DNA from: Liriodendron chinense
Lineage: Eukaryota; Streptophyta; Magnoliopsida; Magnoliales; Magnoliaceae
Direction: 5' to 3'
NCBI GenBank assembly: GCA_003013855.2
Contig: PVNU02004129.1
Location: 1-64,000 of the forward strand
Length of the DNA stretch: 64,000 nucleotides
The position numbers were made by a program, and so were the translations under genes. The notes below the pieces were generated by a model, which saw only the letters and a program-made list of their open reading frames with translations, did not search any database and was not told where the DNA came from. Below, piece after piece: positions 34,877 through 46,321 of the stretch. How positions within the stretch are numbered: the stretch's first letter is position 1; the number at the start of each line of letters is the position of its first letter.

Positions 34877-35289
34877 CATCTGGCTTGGATGAAGTTTTGG
34901 GTAAAAGAATCGCGCTGTTTTGTAACTCAGGTGGGCCCCGATGGAAATCAAGGGTGTAAATACTCTCCCACTTTGCCATGGCCTACCTAAGTTTTGGATC
35001 AGGCTGAATTTTGAGCCCTAGGATTTTATGAGGTGACGTATCAAGTGGATGGTTTGGATTTTGTGCATGCATAACATCATATGAGTTCTCAAAGGGTTCT
35101 CATGTAGGGTTGGAATCAAGAACCCTATGCAATCTAAGGTCATATAGGCCCTTTATCTGGCTTGGATGAAGGGTTGGGCAAACAATCACATTGTTTTGCA
35201 ACTGAGGTGGGCTCCAATGAAAATCAAGGGTGAAATTTCTCTTCTACCTTGCTATGGCCCACCTTATTAGACTAGGCTGACTTTTGAGC
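34852..35289. repeat. Tandem duplication, ~270-bp unit
   Basis: 'gcaatctagaccatatag...ttcatctggcttggatgaag' to 'ttttgagccctagg' (34852-35024) recurs at 35121-35297 with moderate divergence. The first unit preserves the uninterrupted site of the neighbouring hAT element ('gagccctaggattttatgaggtgacg'). Confidence 0.65.
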
Positions 35290-35297
35290 CCTAGGGT

Positions 35298-36035
35298 TAG
35301 AGCTTGCAGAGGTCGAGTCAACTTGGTTGACTTGACTCGTCCGAACCAATTAGACTCGACTCGAGTCAATCCACCAACAGCAAATGGTCCAAGATCAAGT
35401 ATTATGAATAGGATCCGAATTCAGATCAAGTCGAGTCCGGTCCATTTGTAATCCGATTCGACTCGATTCGTAATGCGACTTGATGTGGAACCAACTCGAC
35501 TGGGTAGTAAAAATATTAAAAAAAAGAAAAAAAGAAAAAGAAAAAGAAAAAAAAACCTAATTCATTTTTACTTTTACCCAACTCAACCGCACGTTCGACC
35601 CCTTCCCGACCTGAACCCTAACCCATCTTTCCTTCCCTCCTCATCCTCTCCCGAGCTCGCCGGCGAGATGACCTCCTCCTCCTCTCACTCCCTCCCTCTT
35701 CATTACTCTTCACTTTTCATCGAACTCACGCCGAACCCTCCAGCAGGCAGCTAGCCAGCCAATTCGGATGCTGGATGTCTGTTCATCGCACCAACCAGCC
35801 CGATTGTCGTCTCCGCTCGTCTCGACTAAAGCAACCCACCCAATTAAAGAATCAAAGATTTGACTCGGTCCTCTGACCGAGTTGGACTCGGATCGGACTA
35901 GTTCATTCCCAACTCGATTCAGCTAGCCCTTACTTGATACAGAATCCGATCCAGACTCGGTTAAGGCTAAGTCCTTGCCTAAATAGGATTGAGTCAACCA
36001 TAACTGGTTCCGACTGGACTCAATGCCCAGCTCTA
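35298..36035. mobile_element. Non-autonomous hAT element, 738 bp, carrying a gene-like fragment
   Basis: Perfect 7-bp ends TAGAGCT...AGCTCTA with further imperfect pairing, flanked by the exact 8-bp duplication CCTAGGGT at 35290-35297 and 36036-36043. The paralogous sequence at 35011-35045 approximates the empty site. The outer thirds are 'ctcgag/gactcg'-rich. The centre (about 35560-35850) is much richer in C and reads like a plant leader and start codon region (ATG at 35668-35670 after 'gagctcgccggcgag'). Confidence 0.85.
35560..35850 (+). pseudogene. Gene-like fragment inside the hAT element
   Basis: A C-rich stretch unlike the rest of the element: 'ttccttccctcctcatcctctcc' leader-like pyrimidines, a Kozak-like ATG at 35668, then a Ser/Leu-rich open frame stopping at 35754. 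It could be the captured 5' end of a host gene, or simply low-complexity drift. I do not recognise the donor. Confidence 0.4.
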
Positions 36036-36044
36036 CCTAGGGTT

Positions 36045-37309
36045 TCATGAGGTGACGTGTCAAGTGGATGTTTCAAGGATTTTGGCTGCTAACACAATCC
36101 ACAGTCCACATAAAAGCTTGAAATTGGGAGGGACGGGAACTATTCAAATTTTTGTGGGCCCTAAGAAATAGACGGATCAGATTGTTTATTCGACTTCTTA
36201 ATTTTTGGAAATGATCTTGGCCGACCATATTAAAGGGCATTCATCAAATGGTTCATATTTGTCTAACTGCGTGATGTTTGCAGCGTAGCCCATGAAATGC
36301 CTACTCGACCTAATAAACAGTCTGTATCAATGGCTTGAACTAAGTCCACCGTGGTGTGTATCCTTCATCAAAACCGTTCATATAAAAGTCAGCCCTTATT
36401 CAAAGCTCAGGTGGGCCACCACAGTTCATTGTTCTCCTTGGTGGGGCCCATCTGAGTTTCTTATTCGGCTGATCTTTTGTATGTAGGGTGAACATAGAGT
36501 TTTTCAGCTGATGGATGGATTAGATTTCACATGCACAGCTGGTGGGCCCCATAGAGGTGGGGTGTTCTGTGCACTGTACGTTGCGCATGCATGTATTTAC
36601 GGGAATGCATTTACATCTAAATCATGGGCCACATCAAATATCATGTCGATCAAACAATCTTGGCAATCGGATTTTGCCTATTGAATTAGAATCCCAGGCC
36701 ATTTCATTTTGAACCGTTCATTTTACAGCCAGAAAATTGATGGTTAGGATCATACATTTAGCATTATTTTTTGCCATGGTCCATCCATATTCTCAGACGT
36801 CAAAACCTCCCGTTTTGAACTGGATTAGTCCTGGTTAGACGCACCTTTTGAATGGATTGGATTGCAAATTCAAAAAACGGTGGGAGATCCTAGCCTTCCA
36901 TTATGGGTTTGATCAGATGGTGGCGGTACCTACCAATTGAGCTACAATGAAAAAATCACACTGATTGGATGATCAAATCCATAACGTTGATCAAGTAAGA
37001 ACCATTATTTGGACCGTACATTCAGAAGATAAGAACGATTAAACACTCACATTGTCCACACCAATGGGAACAATGTAAAATTTTCCCAAAACCACTAAAG
37101 TTCACAAGATGTGCACTCCTGAGTGTTCTAGGGAAATTTAGAAACAAACTACCTAATCAATATGGAATTTACATTCTAATGCCTTTTTTCTCAAAAAGGT
37201 TTATAAGAAGCTACCTCATTAATCAATATAATTATCGTTCTACTACCTTCCATTACATTTCTTTAACGGCCCATTAGGGGGAAGCAAATTCCTTATACAC
37301 TAAGTTAAC
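36045..37309. other. No gene; decayed repeats
   Basis: 36320-36560 contains family-M-like 'gtggggcccatctgag' and 'ctggtgggccccat' words but no complete arm pair. The rest looks single-copy. Confidence 0.4.
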
Positions 37310-38560
37310 TCTGTGGGGCCCACCTGTTTTACCAACTCATGTTAGGGAGCCAAGAATTGAACCATGTCTAAAACTCAAGTGGATCACACTACAGGAAACA
37401 ATGGGAATTGAACGCCTACTGTTGAAAACTTATTAGGGCCCACATAAGTTTTAGTTCAAGTAGGTTATCTTTGTGTTTTCCCTTCATCCATATCTCTGTG
37501 ACCTTATGAAGGACTTGAATGATAAATATGTTGGGTCGGGTCCATCTCAAAGTGGCTAGTCATATTGAGGGGCCTCTTCCCAATATATAGCCCAGTAATC
37601 TCCCCAGCCTCTAACTGATGTGGGACAAACCCAACAATCTCTCCCTCCATAGTGGATAGGGGCTCCCGAGCATTGCCCTCTCGAGTTTGTCGGGCACTAG
37701 GCTCTCGGGCACTGCCTCCCCTCACTCGTGGGCTCTAGGTGTGGGCGGATAGGGGCTCCCGAGCACTGCCCCCCCTCGCTCACGGGCTTGGGCATGGGCG
37801 CCACCACATACCAGCTTGGCTGAGCCAGCTCTGATACTACTTGTTGGGCCTGTTCCACCTTAAAATGGCTAGTCATATTGAGGGGCCTCTTCCCAATATA
37901 TAGCCCAGTAATCTCCCCAGCCTCTAACCGATGTGGGACAAACCCAACACTTGTTGGACCAGTTCCATCTCAAAATGGCTAGTCATATTGAGGGGCCTCT
38001 TCCCAATATATTGCCCAGCAATCTCTCTAGCCTCTAATTGATGTGGGACAAACCCAACAATCCCCCCTCCACAGCGGATAGGGGCTCCCAAGCACTGTCC
38101 TCCCGGATTTGTCGGGCACTGCCCCCCCTCGCTAATGGGCTCTGGGTGTGGGCGAATAGGAGCTCCCGAGCACTACCCTCCCTGGACTCTCGAGCACTGT
38201 CGTCCCCCCCCCCCCAAACGGGCTTGGGCGTGGGTGGCCCGGCTTGGCTGGGCCAGCTTTGATACCACTTGTTGGGCCAATTCCACCTCAAAATGGCTAG
38301 TCATATTGAGGGGCCTCTTCCCAATATATAGCCCAACAATCTCCCCAGTCTCTAACCGATGTGGGACAAACCCAACAAAATAAACATCACCGTGGGCCAT
38401 AGGAAGGTTTCAACAGTAGACATCATTATCCCTAAAATAACCATAACTGTTCTTATGGTGTGGTCCACTTGTTTCAGTTTTGAAATCATGCCCTAAAATG
38501 ATCTAAAAAATGGATGGACGGCATAGATAAGACATATACATCCACAATGGGCCCACAGAG
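37310..38560. mobile_element. Family M MITE split by the TRIM
   Basis: Left part 37310-37528 ('ctctgtggggcccacc', 'ctcaagtggatcacac', 'gatgataaata') continues at 38383 ('aacatcaccgtgggcc') to the right arm near 38560 ('gggcccacagagtttac'). Confidence 0.75.
37529..38377 (-). mobile_element. TRIM retrotransposon, tandem form with four 108-bp LTRs
   Basis: Four LTR copies, each exactly 108 bp and TG...CA bounded, lie at 37529-37636, 37842-37949, 37952-38059 and 38270-38377. Two non-coding internal segments of 205 and 210 bp lie between copies 1-2 and 3-4, while copies 2 and 3 are separated by only CT. On the minus strand each internal segment starts with a primer site (TGGTATCAAAGC in one, a variant of TAGTATCAGAGC in the other). 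Each ends in a purine tract (GGAGGGGGGAT or GGAGGGAGAGAT). The whole is flanked by one exact 5-bp duplication, AAATA (37524-37528 and 38378-38382). It codes for nothing and depends on other elements' enzymes, as TRIMs do. Confidence 0.9.
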
Positions 38561-39081
38561 TTTACTCAATATACTATAGTGTATTGAGTTAGCAATCTAC
38601 TTGAGTAAGGGCGGACCATATTATTCCCTCCACTTACAATTCCTCATTTGATGAGCAATTAAGGGTGGATTGCATTACTCTTCTCAACTAGCTAAGCGAA
38701 GTAAAGGGCTTTTCGGTGAAGCGAAACCCAAGCACAACGTTCAAGCAAAGCGCTTGGCAAGGGATGTGAGGCCCCCTAACTAAGAGGGTGAGCCTCAGCG
38801 AGCGAGATCAAGTAATAGCCTATGTTCAGCATATTAAGAAGAATGTGCTCTACTGTACCCACATGGAGCCATCATCATAGTATAATAGCGAGCCTGCCCT
38901 TAGTGCCCCTGCCCTGTATTAGTTCTCTGGCTAGGGTGGTAACACTTCGCATGGAGGCACGAAGGTAATTAGAGAATTTTTGTGCATAGGTCCTCCCAAA
39001 AATTGAGTTATTATATAGATTTGAGTATTTGGTTGGGTGTCATGGTGATGTTTATATAAAATCCACCCCAACCATGATCTC
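38561..39081. other. No gene recognised
   Basis: Contains 'tactatagtgtattgagtt', which belongs to a family M end variant, and then single-copy-like sequence. Confidence 0.4.
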
Positions 39082-39295
39082 GGATTAGGTACTACCCCCA
39101 TCAGGACATAGTGGCAGACAGACGGGTATGTGGCTCCTCAGCATTGGTAGAGAGTAGGGGGCCCACACCTTGGTATTGGTGGAGTGCTGACAGATCCGTC
39201 ACATTAGTGTGGGTCCCACCTTCTCTCCACCAATGCCGAGGTGCCACATACCCGTCTGTCTCCCGCTGCATCCTGATGGGGGTAGTACCTAATCC
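39082..39295. mobile_element. 214-bp hairpin MITE
   Basis: About 95 bp of each half pair, starting GGATTAGGTACTACCCCCAT and ending in the complement. It sits inside a family-M-like element (39030-39720). A TA near each end is compatible with a TA target, but the boundary is not settled. Confidence 0.7.
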
Positions 39296-40245
39296 AAGCT
39301 CCCAAACCACCAGGCAAGTCACCTCATTTTAGGCTAAGGGCCCAAAAGTCACCCCCACCCTTGATTCATTCAAGTGGACAATATAATTGAAAAAAGTGTA
39401 TAGCACAACGATCCCCCAACAAATTGTTTCCCTTAGCACGGTCCACATGAATCATGGATGGGTATGCTTTTTGAGCCACATGGCCAAATTTTGGTTTGGC
39501 ATCTAAATGGTTGAAATGGATTTTATACAATCATCATAATGGACCCTATGAAAATTAAGGTTGGACATCTCTCTCTTAATTGTTTTATTTGGTATGGCCC
39601 ATTTGATTTACAAATTAGCAATTTTTTTTTTGTTTTTTTCTTTTTCTTGGCTCTAGACCCAAAATGAGATTATGCATCTAATGGTAGGAGTGGATTTGGC
39701 ATATACATCATACCTGCCAAAAACAAGCCCCACTTCACTCTACAATTGTACAAAGATGACATGGAAAAAAAAAAAGGAATAGTAAGGATGCCACTCTTGA
39801 TTTTGAGCAGCCCACTATGATATCTATATGAGATCCACTCTGATCATTAGATATTTGGTCTCATATTATGCCCAAAGACAAAACAAAAAGGCTGACCTGT
39901 GATTCTGGTGAGCCACATCAAAATAAATATTGGAAGAGAGACGTCCACCTTTGGTTTTTACAAGGCCCACCATAATAATTATATAATATCCTCTCTAACC
40001 ACTAGATTCCACAAAAATATTTAGGACTGTAGTCCAAAAATCATGTTCATCCCTGATTAACATGGGCCACACTAATTGAAATAGTTTGGAGGGCGAGTAT
40101 TGTCCTGCATACTTTTTCCAATCATGTGTTCCACCTGAATCATCTGTTGAGTTTTTCTTTTGGGCTCTTGGCCTAACATGATGTGATGCACCTAGTGGTC
40201 ATGGTGGATTTTACATAAACATCATGGTGGGACCCATCCGAGCCA
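39296..40245. repeat. Diverged family-M-like elements
   Basis: About 39030-39720 and 39800-40245 each start with 'tgatgttatat/tgatatctatatgagatccac' and end with 'tacatcat' or 'acatcatggtgggacccatcc', as distant relatives of family M with the same foldback plan. Confidence 0.55.
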
Positions 40246-40759
40246 TCCAGATGGCAGGTAGCTTTTTGAAAACCTTTTTTTTTTTTTCAAGTGTATCAGA
40301 ATGTTAATTTCATATTAATTTGGTAGGGTTTTTTTTTTTTTCAAATCTCTCTTCCAGGATGCTTGTTATATCTTCTCCTCATCCTTGTGAGTTAACACTG
40401 ACTAACGGATATGATGAAAGATACACACCATGCTGCCCCACACAAATCTATGGTTGTCATCCCATCACCATTATTGTTCCATATCGTGTGGCCCATGTGA
40501 GTTTTGAATCTAGCTGATTTTTGGGCTTAGGGCCTACCATCAAGGAAATAACCTGCTAGACAGTGGATTTCACAATACAACATTGTGGACATTTCCTTCC
40601 CCACATTTTCTGTCGTGAAACCCACTTAAGTTTAGGATCTGCCTCAGTTTTGGTAAGATGAGGTGACAAAACGGATGGATAGGGTGGATTTCTCAGAAAT
40701 ATCACGGTGGCCCCACCTAAGCTTCCAACCGAAGGAACTTCCTGCTCGCAGGCGTTTGG
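40246..40759. repeat. Fragments of family M / subfamily N
   Basis: 40460-40730 holds right-arm sequence ending 'gtggatttctcagaaatatcacggtggcccc' followed by the N-type end 'gaaggaacttcctgctcgcagg'. Poly-T runs at 40278 and 40329. Confidence 0.5.
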
Positions 40760-41105
40760 CAGAGGGTTCTATGGGCCCACCGTGGCGTATTTGTTTTATC
40801 CATGCCATGCATCTATTTTGCCATATCATTTTAGGACATGAGCTAAAAAATGAGGCAGATCAAAGGCTCAAGTGGACTAGACCAAAGGAAGCAGTGGTGA
40901 TGTTGAAGCCCACCGTTGAAACCATCCTCACGGCTGGCTCAAAAGAAGTTTTCAATGGTGGTCGTTCAATCCCCACTGTGTGGTTCACTGAAGCCTTGGA
41001 TATGCCTCATTTTGGGGGCCATACCCTAAAATGACCTGTCAAAACAGATGGACAGTATGGATAAAACACACACATCATGGTGGGTCCCACAGGACACAAT
41101 CTGCG
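40760..41105. mobile_element. Family M MITE, internally deleted
   Basis: Left arm 'gggcccaccgtggcgtatttg' and right arm 'acacacacatcatggtgggtcccac' pair. The central block between 'accatcctcacggctgg' and 'aagaagttttcaatgg' is missing. The end motif 'gacacaatctgcgttcc' follows. Confidence 0.7.
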
Positions 41106-41828
41106 TTCCGTGTAGAGGTACTGGAGCTCATGGAGACATGGGAGGTACCGTGCCTCTCTGTCATTGCTACACACACGTACGGCATACATGTACTAGATCG
41201 AAACCGTTCAATTGATAGGTCAGTAGAGAATGGGCCATTGTTCAAGAATCGCATCTTCTGAATAATCTGAACCATTTAATCAAAGGCAAACAAATGGGTG
41301 TGGCCCCGGATGATGCCTAATACAGATCATCATACACGTGTGCCGGATGTGTGGAAAATGATCTGGAGGTGCAAAAATTCCAAGATAACGTGCTAGTGAG
41401 GAATCGTATGATAAGTGGAACAGATCATTGTGGGGTACATGGTTTTCGCATATGTGGGGCCAATAGTTCTATTTCAGAAGCATCGGCCCAGATCTTCCAA
41501 TCCCCAAAATCAGCTGCCAGATTGAAAGATCCCATCAATCAATATTTGGACCCTCTTCAGTTGGTTGTGGTCCCTTGATGTGTCTGCCTTGTTGATCAAC
41601 TGTCTGTAGGACATGAATTAGAAGACCAAGATTCACTCGTCAAGTTTTTTTTTTTTTTTTTTTTAACCAATTGTCTAGTTCCTAACGATGGGTCTCATTT
41701 TTTTATAATTGAGAATGTGTATACTGTGCAAAGATGTGGTCCACGTGTCGAATGGTTCCTGAAGCACCAGTATCAGTTTGCATGGACCATCGTGCAGCAA
41801 GGGGATTGCCCGTGGCCCGACTGGTCCA
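41106..41828. other. No gene recognised
   Basis: Contains ACGTG-type words and a poly-T run at about 41647-41664. The frame at 41351-41578 has no domain I know. Confidence 0.4.
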
Positions 41829-42064
41829 AGCTCTGTGAGACCCACCATGATGTATGTATTTTTTGCACCCCGTTCATTGGTTTTGCTAGCTCACTTTAGG
41901 GGGTTTATGGGCACAGTAGCCTCATCGAATGATTTGTTTTGTGTCAGTGGCCCTAGCTTTATCAATTTTAGCCTTTAAACCATTTTTCACTTTTCTATGA
42001 ATGAAAATGCCCCTATGCCACATCTACCCTTGTACGATGGACTCCTATCTTGGGATGAGAAATG

Positions 42065-42096
<32 letters not shown>

Positions 42097-42460
42097 AAAA
42101 TAGTGTGGCCCCACCAAAAAAGGGATTCAACCCACCCCTTGGCCAATTTAATCCATTCATTTTAATCGGACGATTGTAGACTCGCAGAGGAGTATTTGTG
42201 GTTTTTTGTTTGAGGCTCTCTATGGCCCATAATCATACTAATCGTATGAGTTGATTTGAATTATTTCCTCCGTTTTGGTCTGTCTATAATGGATTTTGCT
42301 CTCAAACTTAGGTTGATGACATAAAATTAAAACCCTTTGCATTTGGAAGAGATGTATTTACTTTGAGACAACCTTGTGGCCCCCACATGAGATATAGATG
42401 GGTTCAAAAGGTGGGCCCTTGCCGCACAAGGGTCATTTGGCAATTTCCTTCTTCCTTAGT

Positions 42461-42462
<2 letters not shown>

Positions 42463-42504
<42 letters not shown>
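42463..42504. repeat. Poly-T tract
   Basis: About 42 consecutive T residues in the left arm of the foldback. Confidence 0.9.
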
Positions 42505-42507
<3 letters not shown>

Positions 42508-42670
42508 GAGAGGGAAGGAAGGTGTGAAAGGGGAGGATAGTATTTTTTTTTTTTTTGTACTTTTCTTCTTTCTTCTTCCTTCTTCCTTCCTTAATTTTCT
42601 TTATAGTTATTTTTATTTTTTTTATATGAATGATGGGAGTTTTTGAAAGGAACGAAGGTGTGGTGGTTCC

Positions 42671-42674
<4 letters not shown>

Positions 42675-42751
<77 letters not shown>
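42675..42751. repeat. (TA)n array at the foldback centre
   Basis: About 77 bp of TA repeat close to the symmetry point of the 1.7-kb foldback. Confidence 0.9.
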
Positions 42752-42754
<3 letters not shown>

Positions 42755-44421
42755 GCAGTTTGTGAAATGGAAAAAAAGTGTGGAAGAATATTGTAATGAA
42801 TGAATTTTTGTAATGAAAAAATGTCGTAAAACTCATCCATTACAAAATTCTTCCATTACAAAAGTTCATTCATTACAACATTCTTCCACACCCTCCGTTT
42901 TATAAACTCCCACTATTTATACCCAACAAAACAATAACTATAAAGAGAACCAGTACGCCCTCATGCATTTCACAAACTCCTACTATTCATATAAAAAAAC
43001 AACTATAAAGAAAATCGAGAAAGGAAGAAAGAAGAAAGAAGGAAGAAAACTAAAAACACCATCCTCCCCTCCCATGAAAAAAATCAAGGAAAAAGAAAAT
43101 GACCAAATGACCCTCATATGACAAGGGTCCCACGTTTTGAAACCATCTACATCTTATGTGTTGGGTTGTCTTAAAGCAAATCCATCTCTTCCAGATGTAA
43201 CTAGGGGTTTTAATTTCGTGTCATCGGCCCAAGTTTGAGGGCAAAACTTATCACAGATGGACCACAAGAGAGGAAACAATTTAGAATTAATGCATATCGT
43301 TAGTTTAATTGTGGGCCACAGAGAGTTTTAAATAAAAAACCGCAAAAACCCTTTTGCGGGTTCACAACTATCCGATTCAAATAAACTAATCAGATCAGCA
43401 AAAGGGTGGGCCGAATCCCTGTGTTTTTGTGAGGCCCACGACTTTTTAAAAAAGTTTATTCCTCCTGAGGCAAGAGCCCGTCGTACAAGGAGCAGTTGTG
43501 GCGAATGGGCATTTTTGTCCATCAAAAAGTGAAAAAGTGGTTTTAGAGATACAAAACCTTAAGTTGGGAAAGAATGGACCACTGATAAGAACACATCATA
43601 GCACGATACTATTATACCCAAAAACCCTACTTTAGGGCATGAGCCTAAAAATGATACGGATCCAAAGCTCAAGCGAGCATACAACAGAAAACAGTGAGGA
43701 TTGAACACCCATTGTTGAAAACTTCCTGGGGGCCCATGAAAGTTTTGGATGGAGCTTGTTAGCTCACTTTAGGGCATGAGCCAAAATTGATGTAGATCCA
43801 AAGCTCAAGCGATCACACAATAGAAAACAGTGGGGATTGAACGCCCACCGTTGAAAACTTCCTGGGAGCCATAGAAGTTTTGGATCATGAAGCTTATATA
43901 TGTGTTTTCCCTTCATCTAGGTCTATGTGACCTTATAAATAGGTTGGATGGAAAATAAAACATCATGGTGGGGCTTATAAGTTTTCAATGATAGGTGTTC
44001 AATCCCCACTTTTTTCCATGGTGTGGTCCACTTAAGCTTTGGATTTGCATATTTTTGGGCTCATGATATAACATGAGCTGGAAAAATGGATGGACAGTGT
44101 GGATAAAAACACATACATCACGGTTGGCCCCGCAGAGCTTGGGTCAGGACATGCAACAAGGGATATCCTTGTGGCTAGTACCACAAGCAATCTGCTTCCA
44201 TCCAGGCAGGCGGGTGCAAATTGTGTAGTGAGGAGCTGGTGTGGATTCTTTGTTGGGCCCATCACGATGTATCTGTTTTATCCACACCGTCCATCCGTTT
44301 GCAAGCTCATTTTAGGACATGAGCCCAAAACGAAGCATATCTAAGTTCAAGTGGACCACACCATAGGAAACAGTGGGGATAATGATGCCCACCGTTGAAA
44401 CCTTCCTAGGGCCCACAATGT

Positions 44422-45114
44422 TGTAGGACAGGAACCCCCTGATGAAGGGTATGGATCACGCACATTCCTATCACACATGGACCGAAAAATATTAAGGAAA
44501 AGTTGACAAAAAAAATCGACAATTTTCGCGTGGATGGACAAAAAAAAGGCGAATCGTAAATCAGTCATAACTTTTGATCCGGGAGGATTTATGGGATGCA
44601 CAACATATGGATTCCTAGTAAAATTATGTTTTGTGGTGAACCAAGTGGGTTGTGTCCGTCATTTTTGCCAGAAAACGTGCGGTTACAATAGAAAAATGGG
44701 ATTTTAGGAAAGTATTACGATTTTAGTAATTTCGATTTTTAGTGTATTTCCTTCTTTTTTTAGAGTTTTGGTTTATTTATGAGTTTTTATTTTTGTTAAA
44801 TAATGAGTTTTAGAAAGACTTTACTTAGTAGTTGTTTTTAATTAGGAATTTACTATTTTTAGTAACTTTCTATTTTGAAAAACTTATCATTTTTCGTAAA
44901 TATGAATTAAGATTTTTTTTAGAGATATATAAGGTTATTAAATTCGTTTTTAGTGTTATCTCTGATTATTATTCAATAAAATTCTGATTTTTACCAATTT
45001 TCTCTCGTGGATTCGAGGAAGTCCAATTGAGGACTCTCAAAAGCCTTGTGGATTCAAGGTAGTTATCCTGTGAGGAAGATGGTGATTGACCTCACCACAT
45101 CTCCCTATGCATCA
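44422..45114 (+). repeat. 5' LTR of the gag-only element
   Basis: 693 bp. A TATA-like ATATATAAG at 44925-44933 and AATAAA at 44975-44980 suggest the U3/R boundary and polyadenylation signal. Visible base differences and gaps from the 3' LTR show the insertion is not recent. Confidence 0.85.
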
Positions 45115-45128
45115 ATTGGTATTAGAGC

Positions 45129-46300
45129 GAGGAATCCCCTTTGGCCGATGTCTCTTTACAAAAGTATGGACAAAATTCCCATTGACGGTGATCAAATGAT
45201 TCATTATCTTTCGGAGAGAATGAAAACTCTCCTCTGGGAGAGATGGAAGACAATGAGAAGGCTACAGGCTTCCCTCGACCGTTTTGCCAATGCGCTAATT
45301 CCGCCATGTGCTCAAGGCAACTTCAACCTCTGCATTGCTCGTAGTGCAATGCCGGAGGTGAATCACGAAGACACACATGCTTATGGTGATAATCAATTTC
45401 ATCGGGTGGATATAAAAGATTGATCCTATAAGATGATGGATAATCTTCGTAACTGCAATGACCAAACTAACATCAAGAGTTGACTTGTTGAAGTTGAATG
45501 GTTCTTCGGCCTCATGTAAACTCCTGAAGAGAGGAATGTTCTGTTTGTGGCTTTCATCTTAAAGGGTGACACCGTAAATTAGTGAGTGTAACTTTAGTAC
45601 GAGCATACATGACAGTTGAAGGCGCCAATTCGCTCGTGGCAGCGGATGAAACAACGATTGCTGGCGCGTTTCTTAGATGATGATGAAGATATAGTTAAGA
45701 CAGAGTCGCAATGGATCACCAGTCCCATCAGCCACACATATGTCATTCATGCAGACATATGAGACCCTCTCGAAGCTTTCCCAGTGGAGGGGCGATCTTC
45801 TGTTCCTGGTCAAAATTCCATCGATGAATCTAACAGGGCGAGCGAGATTCTTGACTTAGAAGAGGAATGTGACATACAACCCACTATCATCTAAAAAATT
45901 GTTCGAAATTCTAAGAAGGTGGAGGAGATCGTTACCCTAGATGTGATGAACGAGGAGAATGATCCTATAGCCATTCCAAAAATTGTGGAGCCTGCTTTGT
46001 AGGAATCTATGAGCATCCCAAACGCTGCCACACCAACAAAGCAGGAACTCAAGGCCATTGTGGTCGCCGAACATTCTAATTAATTATTCCTGTGCAGGAA
46101 ATTATCCTTTATTAGATAGAGACAACCTTCGCCAGAGTGGGTTGTGATTATTCATGTTAGCATCAAGAAGAAGTCGACCGAGTTAGTTTCATCATGCCAA
46201 AGATAAGTCAAGGACGAGAATCACAAGACAAGTCTGTTGCCTATCTTGCACGCACGTCGTAGCCTTAGATTTAAGAGAAACTTGAGGACAAGTTTTTTTT
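45129..46300 (+). pseudogene. Degenerate gag of the gag-only element
   Basis: The first open frame runs past the primer site to a stop at 45421 and has no later continuity. Gag-domain stretches further on lie in different frames separated by stops. The second half is acidic and Glu/Lys-rich. The relic is too damaged to make protein. Confidence 0.65.
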
Positions 46301-46321
46301 TTTTTAAGTGGAGGGATATGG

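Larger units (their letters stand above)
41902..43628. mobile_element. 1.7-kb foldback element with 9-bp target duplication
   Basis: Almost the whole element is two inverted arms: 41902-42660 pairs with about 42830-43628 over matching landmarks ('gaccctt'/'aagggtc', 'ctcaaactt', 'ggaagagatg', 'gtggcccac'). A TA array lies at the centre and long poly-T tracts in the left arm. ACTTTAGGG is repeated at 41893-41901 and 43629-43637. The size of the duplication suggests a Mutator-like mover. No protein is encoded. Confidence 0.8.
41829..44130. mobile_element. Family M MITE with internal duplication, split by the 1.7-kb foldback
   Basis: Left end 41829-41901 continues at 43638. A ~131-bp segment is present twice (about 43631-43761 and 43762-43895), and the right arm ends near 44130 ('acacatacatcacggttgg'). 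The second internal copy (43761-43785) shows the intact sequence 'gctcactttagggcatgagcc' across the insertion point. Confidence 0.75.

Noticed and set aside
42398..42836. Frames rich in Phe or Tyr-Ile
   Set aside because: They translate poly-T and TA arrays of the foldback element.
45046..45423. 125-residue frame as a host gene
   Set aside because: It begins inside the LTR and crosses the primer site of the gag-only retrotransposon.
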